From Plasmodiophora brassicae (lineage: Eukaryota; Endomyxa; Phytomyxea; Plasmodiophorida; Plasmodiophoridae), in the NCBI GenBank assembly GCA_039704465.1, contig JASFAU010000011.1, positions 558,001 through 622,000 of the forward strand: DNA of 64,000 bases, read 5' to 3'. The position numbers were made by a program, and so were the translations under genes. The notes beneath the pieces were generated by a model, which worked only from the letters and a program-made list of their open reading frames with translations, was not told where the DNA came from and searched no databases. Shown here piece after piece: positions 9,420 through 21,031 of the stretch. Within the stretch, counting starts at the first letter, position 1. Every line of letters starts with the position of its first letter.

Positions 9420-12400
9420 TCAATCGAACGACCGCACCTCGTCGGCACCGGAGCGCATGGATGGCGGAACGTAGTCCATGCCTGGGATTGCTTTCATCGC
9501 CTCTTCCCTCGCTTTCTTTGCCTGCTCTTGTTCCTCGAGGAACAGGTCCGCATTGTCAGCTGCAACAGGGTCAGTAGTGTCATCGGAAACATTGCAGATA
9601 GACGAACCTGAAAATTCCTTGAGTTGAACGAGGAAGTCTCTCAAATGTTCCTTGAACCGTGTGAGGTCAAGGTGTAACTGGAACAATCCTTGGACGAAGC
9701 CACTGATCTGGGCAGGCGTAACCTGAGGGAACGCCTTACGCAGCAGGTCTTCAACGAAGTGACGGATGAATTGCTGATTGTTAGAGAACTGGTTGGCACC
9801 CGCCCCTTGGGCATTCCATAAAGGAACCGTGATACGCCCGCTCTCGACAGCTCCGAAAAGCTTGGCAAGGATCTGAGCATGCATTTTGAAGCCCGGCTTA
9901 TGGAAGGTGTCAGTCAACACGGCAAGAACGTCCTGAAGAATCGACAGCATGTAGGCACAGTAGAAATCGTTGACAACTTCTGACTTCTCGACGTTCTGCA
10001 ACAATTCATAGAGAAGGTTCAAGCCTGTATCGGCAACGTTCCGTTCTACAAGCACACAAGTATATCAGCGCCCGATAGATATAACAATACGATAACGCAC
10101 ATACCAAGGTGCTTGAAAGACCATGCGATAGAGTTCATAACCATCTGGAACTTCTCTGCGCTGATCAAGAAGAACGCAGCAAAGCAGGTTAGGTTAACAG
10201 CACGAAGTAAGGAGAAGAAGTGGATGCGATGGTCGGGATAGTCCTCAAAGTTCGTCGTGATCATGTCGATCGTTGGCTGGAACAGCGAGTCCAGTACTCG
10301 GGGAACAGCTTCGGTAATCTTCTGGCCCAGCTTCTCAATGATGGTAGCGAACAGGGACAGAACAGTGGCGTCACGAGCGTCAGGGACAGCGCGGCTATAA
10401 TCATCCAGAACAGGTTCCAACAAGGGCGGGAGAAAGTTTGCGACGATGGCATCAAAGTCTGCCGCCTGGGCGGACTCGATAAAGGCCTGGATGAGTTGCA
10501 GAATTTCCGACTTAACAGCGCGCATGCCACGAACCAGCGAAGAATGGATTTCGATCGGGTTCTGGGCAACCTTGGCTGAGATAAACTCGCTGTAAGCTCG
10601 GTAGATGTTCAGCATTTCGAGGTAAATGCGTCCGAATTGAACCATGTACCCAGGCCCAAGAGATCGTGCGACGAAAGCGTTCGTGCGGAGAATGGTCTTA
10701 ACGCTTGCGACGGTTTTGGGGTCCCAGAGTGACTCCAAGCGCTGATTGGCCTGCGCGACAATCCCAGTCCAGGACTGATTAGGCATGTTCATCAACGAGA
10801 GCACAAGACGCTGACGCGTCTCCGCATTGGTCTCCGCACCGATCACGAATCCAACGGCCTCGTAGAAGCACTGAATCTGGGAGGGCTGAAGGTCTTTGAT
10901 AATCTCAGGCAGATCCTGCAGGATTTCCTCGATAAACGGGGACATCTCTGACCGCTGGAGAATGACAAACTTCTTCCGGCATCGTTTGGCGATCTTCAGG
11001 AAGGTGTCGCAAGCCATGTCTTGGACCCCTGGGTATGACTCGTGCATGAACTCGAAGAGTTTCTTAACAACAGTCTTCAAGAATCGCCAGTGCTGTCTCA
11101 GAAACCTCGGATATTGTCCAACGACATACATAATGTTGCTGGCGATCACCTATCCAGAAACAATCAGCACTGTGCGCAACTCAACAGGGTCGACGCTGTT
11201 ATACAGCTTTGTGTTCTTTGCCGCGTTTCAGCTCGCACAGACCGAGAAGGTCCTTGATGACACTGACAAGAAAGTCCTTCTCCATTTCTTCGGACATGGC
11301 CCCGCTAATTGACCCGATCGCCCAACAAAGCGTGTTTAGATTGCGCCAGCTCCACTCACTGCCGTCAATTTGTCTGTTAAGTTTGCTAAGCATGATCACC
11401 TACATTCAAATCGTTAAAAGACGCATGGACAATTGCGGAGACGTCGCTACCTGAGTGTCTTCGGGGTCAAGATGCGTCAGATAGACAAGGCAATGGCGCA
11501 TGCTCATATAGAGCTGAATCGAGTCCGTGTCTTTCAGAGTCTCCTTGACAATTTCACCGTGCTCATTTTCCACGATCAAAACCTCTTCAGGTTTCGCCAT
11601 TCTACTAATCAGTACAATCCTCAACTGAGAAAGAGCTGGGGCATAGCGCTGCAATTTCGGATTCATTGCAACAGGCCTGTTGAATCCAGCGCCCATCATG
11701 AACATCGCGCTCTGATCAGTGGGAGTGCCAGCATTCCGCGAAAGATAAAGTTCAGAGACAAATTTGAACCAGAAGTCCAGGCAGATCTTAAAGATGACAG
11801 ACTCATGGATTTCGGAAATGCGCAAGAGTATTCGGAGAGCAGGTACGATGAGTTCAACAACATCCTGCGGCCCATTCTCGAGCATGGACAGATGCGAAGA
11901 CAAGAACCCAGTCAAGAAGTTCGCAAGGTGCCTGTGCCACGCATAGATTAGTGTACCGAACCCCGAGAGCCGTATCAACACATTCGTACCGGAAGAACGC
12001 TTGTGTCTGGGCGTTCCCAGCCGCATAGATTTCGACGGTATTCAGGTTGGGAGGAAGAATTACGCTCACATGTTGAATAACAGCGTTGAACAGTTGATAG
12101 AACTTCGGTGCAAACTGCTGCAGTTCCGGTCCTTGTAGAGATCCAATATCGGCCAGGCACCACAAGGCCTTGTTTTGGAAGAGTGGCTCTCGAAGGAATT
12201 TGACTGCCAGCAGCTCAAGCAGGTCCGTCTCGAAAATGAATCCAACTGGTATCCAGGACAAGAAACGCTGTAGCGTCGACAGCGTAGTGCTCAGCAGGGC
12301 AGGGTCCTGGGACACGCTGAGCACATACTGGCAGAGCTGGAAAATAAGGCCGAATTCTGCGTTAAGATTGACCTGAGCGGCGACGATTACGGATGGCAAC

Positions 12401-13026
12401 AGCAGACAGTTATGCTGGAAACATACCTGGACAACCTTCCTATCCGCCTGCGTCATCTCATCTTTGGAATAATCAAATATCTCCTCACTAAGCAGCTTCA
12501 AGATTTCCATGTTGTTGGCGCACAAAGACTCGCTCTGCTTCGACGAATTCACAAGATCGGGGATAAACGACGGCCAGTTTTGGGGCCACTCGCGTTTGAC
12601 AACCTGGACGAGGATAAGGTTGAGCTTGCGAACGAATACGGACTGAGCCTTCAGTGTATCGTAATTCGACGACCTGAACGGACAAAAGTCAACTGGAAGG
12701 CCAACTTCAGCATCAGCGGCAGCTACATACATCTTAATTATCTGGTCGACAATGTACTTCTTGATGCCTTCTTTATGTTCGGCAGGCAGCACCTTCCATC
12801 TGGACTTGACCGCATTTTCGAGAATGTTCAGCGCAATGATCTTGGTGTTGTTGCTCTGCGACTTCTCCAGGATCTGGTCGACGCGCAACCAGGAATCGGG
12901 ATGGTCCTGGAACTTGACGAGCACCTCCTGCACGGCGGGCGACGACCTCCCACTGAAGAACTCATCCACAGCCTGGTCCAGCAGGCCCGTATCAAGCGGG
13001 ACGTTGAAATCCAGCAAACGCTCCAT
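9420..13026 (-). CDS. XPO1: exportin-1 / CRM1, nuclear export receptor
   Basis: CRM1 is the importin-beta-family receptor that, with Ran-GTP, exports proteins bearing leucine-rich NES signals and several RNPs. Seven exons: 13026-12427, 12372-11990, 11931-11451, 11399-11205, 11149-10105, 10045-9608, 9559-9420. The introns are 48-59 nt and the product is 1,093 residues, close to the usual 1,070. Alignment from memory to animal and yeast CRM1 is continuous: '[13 protein letters not shown]' near the N terminus, '[20 protein letters not shown]', '[20 protein letters not shown]', '[16 protein letters not shown]' and the acidic C-terminal tail. The NES-groove cysteine attacked by leptomycin B is kept in '[11 protein letters not shown]' (about Cys543). 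All splice phases agree. Confidence 0.97.
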
Positions 13027-13279
13027 GCGGTCGCCGCCACCGATCCAACAACGCCGACCACGCCGTTTGAATTATGGCTGAGCCTGATGGGATCTGTGCC
13101 AATAGTGCCAACAGCAAGATGCCGCAAAATGTGCGGGACTCGGCGACGGACAATCCGTCTTCGGCGACCTACCTACCACCACCGTGGCGGGACCGTGCCC
13201 CTGGGTTAGCATCCCGAACATTCATCGTGTGCACGGTGAAGGTTATAAAGTTTGTATTCCGGTAACGTGGTTGCGGCGA

Positions 13280-14209
13280 CTAGCGGGAGCCCATGCGCTC
13301 TGCCTGTTGCTGGCGTTCCGCGGCCTCCTTCTCCTCCCGCTCGCGCATGAGCTGTTGCATGCTACGGGACCACTCGGCGCGGAGGATGAGGTTGTCGTAC
13401 CCGTAGCCTTGCAGTCTGTCGATGGCACGCTGCGCGCTGTCGTGTGTGGTGAATGAGATGAACGCGTACCCCTTGCTGCGCATCGTGATGCGGTCCTTGG
13501 CCAGGCGGATGCGCATGACGTGACCGAATGGTGCTAGCAGTTCGCTGAGATCGCTTTCAGTCGTGTCCTCGCTCAGGTTCGTAATGCGGATCGTTGGCAG
13601 GTCGTCCTTGTCCAAGCCAGCACGCATAGCCGCTGAGGCACCGGGCCGGTTCGCTGGCGGGACGTACCTTCCAGTAGTAGATGCACCCGTAGGAGTAGAC
13701 GCCGATTCGCCAGCGGCCGTAGGCGACGGTCTCTCGCCAGCGCCGAGTGCGGTCTCGCGCTTCGGGCATTTAAGCGTCCAGTGGTCGCCGACAGCACCGC
13801 AGAGCCGGCAAATGACAATGGACTTGCCGCTGAGCTTGTTGAGCGGATCGTTGACGTCTTCGTCCGTCTCAGTTTTTCGACTCAGATCAAGAACGATCTC
13901 GTCAATGGCGAAATAGGTGACGTTGCGTCGGATCGCTTCAGTTTGTCCCTTGGCATCACCGAATTCTGTAAGATGTTTTCGGCGTTCAACGTTCTTGTTG
14001 ACCTTGACCGTCTGTGTCGTCTTCTTGAACTTCCGAATCGTCTGCACCTTCTGGCCCTTGTCGTTGAAGTGGTACTCAATCACGGTCCGGATGCCCGTCG
14101 CCGGATCATAAACCTCGTGGGATGCCGGCAGCACCGATTCGAGCGCCAGGACATCGGCGGCGGCCTCGTCGGCCCAGTTGAAACCGCCGACCAAGCTTCC
14201 GCTGCTCAT
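13280..14209 (-). CDS. EIF3G: translation initiation factor eIF3 subunit g
   Basis: eIF3g is the RRM subunit of the eIF3 complex that supports scanning by the 43S ribosome. It is a single exon of 309 residues, the normal family size. The start 'NWADEAAAD' is followed by 'IRTVIEYHFNDKGQKVQTIR', both typical. The central knuckle is 'CRLCGAVGDHWTLKCP'. The C-terminal RRM has RNP2 'IRITNLSED' and RNP1 'SKGYAFISF' (last about 85 residues). A basic/acidic helical tail follows. The stop lies 253 bp upstream of the exportin start on the same strand, and that gap must hold the XPO1 promoter. Confidence 0.96.
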   Translation of the reverse strand: MSSGSLVGGFNWADEAAADVLALESVLPASHEVYDPATGIRTVIEYHFNDKGQKVQTIRKFKKTTQTVKVNKNVERRKHLTEFGDAKGQTEAIRRNVTYFAIDEIVLDLSRKTETDEDVNDPLNKLSGKSIVICRLCGAVGDHWTLKCPKRETALGAGERPSPTAAGESASTPTGASTTGRYVPPANRPGASAAMRAGLDKDDLPTIRITNLSEDTTESDLSELLAPFGHVMRIRLAKDRITMRSKGYAFISFTTHDSAQRAIDRLQGYGYDNLILRAEWSRSMQQLMREREEKEAAERQQQAERMGSR

Positions 14210-14297
14210 GGATGGCGAAACGGCTGAAACCAGAAATGAACTCCGTAGCGGACTCCGCGACGTGCAGGTGCTGGCCGCGGCACTTACCGAGAGGCAC

Positions 14298-15255
14298 GCG
14301 CGCGGTTACTTTGTGCTACATGCTCAACATCGCTGAGGGCCATGACGTCCGGAGGACGACAGTGCATCGCTGACGACTCTGCACTCCATGCTGCCTAGGT
14401 AGGTGACGCATTGACAACCACGTATGTCTGATGCCAGATTCGATGCCGCCGGAAACGAGATGTCTATGAGACGCCCACCTTTACTGGTACAATCAGGAGC
14501 TGATGCGCAGCAGCGGGCCCGTGGGAAATGTCTCGTCTGCGGAGATAAGTTTCTCGACCACACCTCCTGCGTCGTGAACAGTCAGGTCTCATTCGCGAGT
14601 TCAGTACACATTGAGTTCAGTATACATTGCTGTTATCCCTTTGCGTCCGAGACGGCTGCGTCCTGATCATTTGATTGATGGACCTTTGTGCGACAGATAA
14701 TGATTGCGAGGGCGTTTCTCGTTCGTCAACGCATCACTATCCATCGTCGGCGTTGGTTGACGCTGGCCACATTGCGGCAAGGAGCGCTGTGAGACGAAGA
14801 CATGGCAATGGCCATACATAGCGTGAACAGCCGTTACACAACCCTACCTTTCGGGCGGCCAGCCTACCAATTAATCGGAAACCGTACGACGAGCAGCTTG
14901 CCTGGCACCAAGCGAACCCGACGGTTGCTGATCTGCACCGTGTCTGGATGTATCGCGCTGATTGTTGAACCTGGCCGGTACTCATCCTCAAGCTATAGGA
15001 GTCGCCATGCCTTGACAGAATTTATAAAATACGACGCGACAGAAACGTTTAATGACGAACTGGTTCAGGCAGAACCTGTGCAACAGCTTCAATCTCGTCT
15101 AATGATAACTGGTCAGCGACAGTTGGCCCTGGACATTGGAGGTGGAGTTAGACGCGCGACATGAGAACGTAAGAGCGACATACCGATAGTATGGCTAAAT
15201 TCTGACAGCTCGTCATCCCCGCCGACACTTTGCAATACTCTGCAACGTCCAAACA
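14298..15255. other. gene-poor interval
   Basis: Short open frames exist on both strands (for example 14424-14666 plus and 14737-14991 minus). None continues through splice sites or resembles a protein family, and coding bias looks weak. The first 100 bp upstream of eIF3g presumably hold its promoter. I see no RNA gene or repeat here. Confidence 0.5.
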
Positions 15256-16407
15256 TCAGATAGACAGACGGGCGTACTTTGCGGAACCATACCTGTAAAG
15301 AATAACCACCGACATTGCAGACCAGTCCACCTCAGCGACCACGGGACGATCCAGAACAAACGTGGCGATATATGATTTCACATGCCCGAAGACGGTAGAC
15401 GCGCGTGATTCATCATGTGCATACAACCGCTTTAGCTGCCGCTGTAACCTGACCCGTTTCAGTGCTTCAGTTCCCCACAAAAGCAAAGTCTAGGGATACC
15501 TCGGTTCCACACTCTTCAGCACAGATGAAAGTCTTTCCCGATCCGCTTCTGTACGCGATGGCCCATTCGGGGTTTCCATGGACCATCGCATAGCCACTGA
15601 AAACAGACGCGCAAACATCGACAGCGCCTTCTCGCTTTCCTCAAGTTCCAGAACGGGCTTCTCAATGGGTATGACGTCGGGCTCATGCTGCTCCGAGGAC
15701 ATCTCCACTTCTTCTTTAGCAGCGATGGACAGCTCGAAAAGCATGTCCGCGAAAGTTCCCTGCGAGATGATGTCACCCGACCATCCTGTTACTTTACAAT
15801 CACAGTACCGTTGAGGACGATGAAATGACAGACTCCTCAGGTGGAGGAGCAGGAACATGTTCCACGAGCGGCTTTTCTGTTCGGAAATGATCTCAGTTCA
15901 CGAGATCAGCAGATGCCGGATCACTGACCTTTGACTTTAATGGCAGTGGGCAGGGGTTTTGTACCTCCGTCAATGGCATCCAGCACCGCCTTCCTCTGAC
16001 CAATAGGCTCCTCTGACAGAGAAGCGCGAAACGTAGTCGACAGTCTCATGCAAGCATCGCTGCAGAACTGAACCGCCGGCCTCGTGTACACGCGTCGTTC
16101 AGATGGTTTGATTCGGTATGTAGCTCGCTCGGCTTGTATCTCGTTACTGCATGTCGGCAACCCACATCGTCGCGTATGGATACGCTCATCAACGACGAGA
16201 TCATAGTCAGTCGGACGTAACAACCGTCCCTATCCGACGGCGTCAGCAAGGACCAGGAGCGGCAGGGTAGCAATCAAAGTGTACCGCTTTACGCAAATCG
16301 GCTGAACTGACATGGTCCGCTAGGAGACGCTCCTGAACGGCACTCAGGATGCTTGACAGCAAGGAAGTCCGCTCCTGCGAGACATCACGATCGACGACAG
16401 TAGTCAT
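15256..16407 (-). CDS. RPAP2: RPAP2/Rtr1-type RNA polymerase II CTD phosphatase
   Basis: RPAP2/Rtr1 binds RNA polymerase II and removes Ser5 phosphate from its CTD. Exons: 16407-16285, 16229-15936, 15871-15809, 15759-15500, 15448-15256, with introns of 55, 64, 49 and 51 nt; 310 residues. The Rtr1 zinc module has 'RCGLPTCSNEI' then 'QFCSDACMRL', giving C-x4-C and C-x3-C. The preceding 'LLRPTDYDLVVDERI' matches the usual lead-in. A Pro/Ser linker ('VEHVPAPPPEES') leads to an acidic helical part and a C-terminal 'DRPVVAEVDWSAMSVVIL' like the end of animal RPAP2. An in-frame TAG at 15490-15492 falls inside the fourth intron, so it is not a disruption. The exon 2/3 junction uses a weak GTCAAA donor. 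Confidence 0.85.
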
Positions 16408-16828
16408 CACGGACTGCGTAGACTGTAACCTCGGACGCCGCGATTACGAAGTGTCGAAGTCAGAAGCACGGTGTCGGAAGTGGATGGGTTGACCATCAGG
16501 CGTTCGATGAGACACCAGTCCGAACGTGTGTTTGAAATGACTCTGTTTGCGGATCCCGGTGATCGTGCACTGTGATGTTGCTGGCCATTGTGCGTATGCA
16601 GCGACGAAACGCACCGTCTGCTGGAGTGACATTGCAAATGGCATCAGATAGCTGAGAAGGTCGCGTGGTACGCGTCTGCGACGAGGACGGCGGGTCTTGT
16701 ACGCGTAGAAGTAGTACTGAAGGTGGCCGAGCATCTTAGAGCATCTCCATCGCACAGCATTCGTCACATCTGATATCGTATTTTGGGGTCCGGCACCACC
16801 GCGGGGAAAAGCCGCCGTCAGTCGTCAG

Positions 16829-17090
16829 ATGGAGTGCAGCGATAGAGACAGCGTATGGAGGCGACAAGCGGATGAGGAATCGGAAGACTCGTCCTCATCT
16901 AGCAGTGATGATGGTATTGATGACGTCATCACGGCCGGGCGAGCAAATGCTCATCCAGCGGCCAACCGTGTCAGCCAAGTGCGGATCGGGCGGCTCTCGA
17001 CCTGGATACTCAGTTGATCAGAACGAGTACTCTGTACCGTACTATCTGGTGGATGGCATATATCCCGACTATCACTGCTCGATTGCATGC
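16829..17090 (+). mobile_element. probable Harbinger-type transposase remnant
   Basis: Two overlapping plus-strand frames carry an acidic/serine-rich start ('SEDSSSSSSDDGIDDV') and then 'SVPYYLVDGIYPDYHC'. The latter resembles the YYLADGIYP block before the last catalytic region of PIF/Harbinger DDE transposases. The match is short, broken by frame changes, and cut by a large inverted repeat at 17082. I read it as a dead fragment. The minus-strand frame at 16444-16767 nearby is unrecognised. Confidence 0.4.
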
Positions 17091-17203
17091 ACGTCAGATG
17101 GAAGAACTGTCCATCTGCATGGGCAGGCATGTTCACGGGAAAGGAACCGTGAACATGCCTGCCCATGCAGATGGACAGTTCTTCCATCTGACGTGCATGC
17201 AAT
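17082..17203. repeat. perfect 57-bp inverted repeat with 8-bp spacer
   Basis: The left arm 17082-17138 and right arm 17147-17203 are exact reverse complements, separated by GAAAGGAA. Arms start ATTGCATGCACG at the outer edge. The repeat interrupts the transposase-like remnant. It could come from hairpin-mediated repair, from element termini, or from an assembly or library fold-back. Confidence 0.97.
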
Positions 17204-17503
17204 CACTCCTGAGGATGCGAACAACCTCGTTTGTCGCTCCGCGATTGTCTCAGGTCCACCCAGTACCCTTCGTACCGCGTCGCGTATCTTCACATCGTGT
17301 CTTGCTGTGTTGTCGAAGCTTGGACCGTGAGAAATGGCACACCCGTCTTCGAGTACTATGTGCCCGTCTTAGGAAATGTCATGCGAACCACGCCGAGCAG
17401 GCGTCTATGGCGAATCCACATGTTTTAGCCCATAAAAGGCACTCTAACGCTAACAAATAAGGTCGATTCGACTGTATAATGCTTGTACAGAGCGACAGCC
17501 TCG

Positions 17504-20330
17504 TCAGGCGCTGTCGAAGTCGTCGAAGTCACTGCCGAAGTTGATGAACTTCTTCGACTGCGATTGTGAACCAGACCTCGGCTGCGATGATCGATCGGAA
17601 CCGGAGCGCCGGGGCGATCGAGGCCCAGATCCGCGATCTGAACTAGAGCGGTTGAACGATCGAGGGGCGGGACCGCGACCAGAATCAGAGTGGTTGAACG
17701 ATCGAGGGCCGGGACCGCGACCAGAATCAGAGCGGTTGAACGATCGAGGGCCGGGACCGCGACCAGAATCAGAGCGGTTGAACGATCGAGGGCCGGGACC
17801 GCGACCAGAATCAGAGCGGTTGAACGATCGAGGGCCGGGATCGCGACCAGAATCAGAGCGGTTGAACGATCGAGGGCCGGGACCGCGACCAGAATCAGAG
17901 CGGTTGAACGATCGAGGGCCGGGATCGCGACCAGAATCAGAGCGGTTGAACGATCGAGGACCGGGACCGCGACCAGAATCAGAGCGTCTGAACGACTGAG
18001 AGTGCGAATCGCGGCCGGAGGGACGGCCTGATGGTCGTCGGTCAAACGATCGATGCGCAGATGACGCCCTTTCCCCATCGTCATGGCCTCTAGACCTTGG
18101 CTTCTTGCCGTATGTCCTTCCCTGGCTCTTCGCCCGCGTCCTCGATTTGCCGCCAGTGCGATGCTCTTCTTTCATGAAGCTGGGGAAGTCTGGGTCGTCG
18201 AAATCAGCACGCGACCCGCCGTACATATCCGGCTCGTTGAAGCCATAGTCATGGTCGAGCGTGTCGTCCTTCTCCTCTGCCGTGGGCTTGCCGCCCCTCT
18301 TCTCGTCCTTGTCTTTGGCACGGAACTGGATCTCTTTCGACTTCCCGAATCGTTCCGCGTAGGTGACCTCAGGGTCTTCGGAAAGACGGTTGACAGTGGT
18401 GCCCATTTCTCGCAGAAGACCATCGATCCATCGCTGCTGGCGCTTGGCGTAGATCGGGTTGAACATGGCCGGTCGGGCAGCAGCAAGGGCTTTCTTCGGA
18501 CCATACATTTCAATCGTCGCGTTCGGTTGCATGAAGGCAAACGACCACCACCCGAGGCCAATGAAGAGACAGTCGGCCGTGAACATACCACGTCTGTCCT
18601 CACGTGGTGTGAACGTCTTCAGCAGGTGGGTGTCTGGGATGGTTGCACCGATTTCCATTGGCTCGCTAGTGAGACCCAAGTGGGAGTACCATGCACCCGC
18701 ATCGTCACCCGGATTGTTCACTGCCAACCACAGCACACGTCAGCAGGCAGACAATACGTTTGGTCAAGCGCCCGCCGTTACCGTGTCGCACAACGATATA
18801 AACAGGGTGCTCCTTAAGACGCCAACGGCGTTCGAAAACGTATCGTTTCGAGAAGTCGCAGATCTGAGGCCGCATGATGACCTGTTTCTGCATGCAGATC
18901 TCGCCCCAGTGGAATCGTTGCTCGGGGAAGAGACCCGGCGTGTCGAACAGTGCATGGCGATGGCTCTTGAAGCACGGGATACGAACGCACATCAGCGTCG
19001 TCCCTGGCAGTGCCGACGTCGTCGGCATCTCGCGGATCAGCATGCGCTTCCGCTTACGCGCGGCGATGTTGGTGAAGTTGATCAAATCGAAGCAACGAAG
19101 CGTGAACGCTTTGACGAGCGTCGTCTTGCCCGTGTTCGCGTTACCAATTACGTAAACGTTCTTGCCGTTGAGCCGCTCCCGGATGTAGTTGACAAGCGGG
19201 GCAACGCCGCTGTTTCGCAGAGCCGACATCAAGAAGATTTCGTGAACGTTGACCTGCTTTTGCTTAGCGCGCTCTTCGATGAATTTCTTGATGCGGTAAT
19301 GGGTTGCTTCGTCAGATATGTCCTCAGGAAGAAGGTCGCACTTGGTGACGGCCAGCACTATAGGATTCTTCCCGACAAACGTCCGGACGCCTCGAATCAA
19401 TGACCCGTCAATATCGGTACCGTCAACGACGTGGATCACCCACGCTGGAGAGTTTTTAATCTGTCAAACGTAACGTCAGTAAAAGGACGCCGATGTTGTT
19501 AACGTGTTCCGTGATACTCAGACCTTTGCAGCCTCTCTCTTAAACACCTCGACGTCGACGATCCGCTTAGGTGCAATCGGGGCCTCCTCCGGATCACCAT
19601 CTTCTTCAGCCTTGTGGAGCTTCCGACAGCGATTGCACAGCGCGTATCGTTTTATGCCCTTTCTATACTGTGATTTGCTGACGGCAACGATCTCTGAGCG
19701 ATTAGCGTCGGACCCTTTCGCGATGATACCACCGCATCCGTAGCATTGCGACCCGACAGACTTGCCCTGCTCGTAAAGGTTACAGACGGTTCAGGCACGA
19801 TGTAAGCTCTGACGTACCGGCACATAGAACTTTGCTTTCAGCCGCATTCCTTTCGGTGCTTTGCGTAGCACGAACTCCTTCTTCTTCTCGTTTCCGGCAA
19901 TCCCTGTCACGCCAGCTTCGGCAGCTTCAGCAGATGCCTGGCTGACATCTAACGATTCCACAGAAGACACCGCATCTTCATCGGACATCATCGCCCAGTC
20001 ATCCTCATCGCCGGATGCAGCATGATCTCCATTAAAGTCATCGTCAACATCGTCGTCGTCATCGTCCCCGTCCGTATCGTCGTCGTCGGCCTCATCGATA
20101 TCGTCATCATCGTCAGATTCGACAGATGAAAACTCCTCTTCCTCCTCATCATCATCGTCGAACTCGTCCTCTTCCTCCTCGTCGAACCGCGGCACCGACG
20201 CGAACGACGCCGACGAACTCGACAGCCACGACGGCGTCCCCGGCAGGCGGACGCGTGCCGCCCTGGCCAGCGGGGCCCAGGTCCGCCTCGCCGACACCAC
20301 CGCCAGACGCCGTGCCAGCAGCATCATCAT
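17504..20330 (-). CDS. YqeH/NOA1-type circularly permuted GTPase, probably mitochondrial, with repeat tail
   Basis: Such GTPases assist organellar small-subunit ribosome assembly. Exons: 20330-19818, 19766-19524, 19460-18782, 18720-17504 (introns 51, 63, 61 nt); 883 residues. The N terminus 'MMMLLARRLAVVSARR' looks like a mitochondrial presequence and is followed by a long Asp/Glu/Ser stretch. A Cys4 zinc motif ('CYGCGG' then 'CNRCRK') precedes the permuted GTPase domain: G4 'TKCDLL', G5-like 'SALRNSG', G1 'GNANTGKTT', G3 'DTPG'. The region up to 'GWWSFAFMQP' fits the family's C-terminal domain. The last 200 residues are Arg/Ser/Gly repeats from a 42-bp minisatellite, unlike standard members. 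The start at the Met triplet was chosen for the presequence; the frame is open further upstream. Confidence 0.9.
17648..17998. repeat. 42-bp coding minisatellite, about 8 copies
   Basis: The unit is 42 bp and encodes 14 residues reading SFNRSDSGRGPGPR on the minus strand. Copies differ by single substitutions (Gly/Asp, Asn/His) and decay at both edges. The length is a multiple of three, so copy-number changes keep the GTPase tail in frame. Confidence 0.95.
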
Positions 20331-20683
20331 GCCGCGCTTGCGGGCTGCCCAGCTGTGCCACGGGGTCCCCCCACGGCACGGGGCCAAGTAGGTGCAGTGC
20401 AGCTCTGCGGCGTCCGCGGTATAGTAGCCTCTCGACGGCGCCACGTTACCGCAACTTCCTCTGCCGCCATGCGACATAGGTATCTGAATCTTCCAGGGAC
20501 CCTCACGGATCGTCGATCGAAGGTCGTCTCCGACGACAGCGGTGACATCCAGCAGCGTGCCGGTGAGTCCCGTTTGCTGCTTGTCGATCCGTCGAATCAA
20601 TTCCCTGATCGCGATATTGCGACTGTGGAGTGAACATGAACGCATACGGATTCCTGTTCCTCCCGGTGAACGTCATCGATTGT

Positions 20684-20893
20684 ACCATTAGTGCACTAAG
20701 CACTATCAAGCGAGGCGGAACTTCGTCGGCAATGAGGACGGATCCGCTAGCTTGATCTCATTTTGAAAGATTCCAGTCTTGACGGACGTCACCTTTGTCA
20801 GCGAATACGCCATGGTACATCAGTGCGCTAAGCATCATCATGCCAAATAGGTAGTTTCGCCTGATAGTGCTTAGTGTGCTAATAGTACATCGT
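20684..20893. repeat. short inverted-repeat element upstream of the coiled-coil gene
   Basis: A 30-bp motif containing CTAAGCACTATCA occurs near 20684-20712. A related direct copy lies at about 20811-20838 and an inverted copy at about 20856-20891, the outer pair forming terminal inverted repeats about 210 bp apart. No coding capacity is seen. It resembles a miniature inverted-repeat element, or a duplicated regulatory block between the divergent genes starting at 20330 and 21032. Confidence 0.7.
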
Positions 20894-21031
20894 GTCGCAT
20901 TCGCTTGCAGCTGCCCTAAACGCTGGAGTTTCGTCGGCTATGAGAATGGACCTGCCTCGCCTCAGGGTTAGGCGATCGAGGATATCATATTCGAGTGGGT
21001 CGTCGTAGTGTACCAGTTGAGAGGCGGCGAC

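Noticed and set aside
15482..15500. In-frame TAG in the RPAP2 reading frame, suggesting a pseudogene or stop readthrough
   Set aside because: A 51-nt GT-AG intron (15449-15499) removes it, keeps phase and gives a continuous family-like protein.
17541..17999. Plus-strand repeat frame encoding LNDRGPGPRPESER units
   Set aside because: Shadow of the minus-strand minisatellite in the GTPase tail, where the flanking frame is clearly coding.
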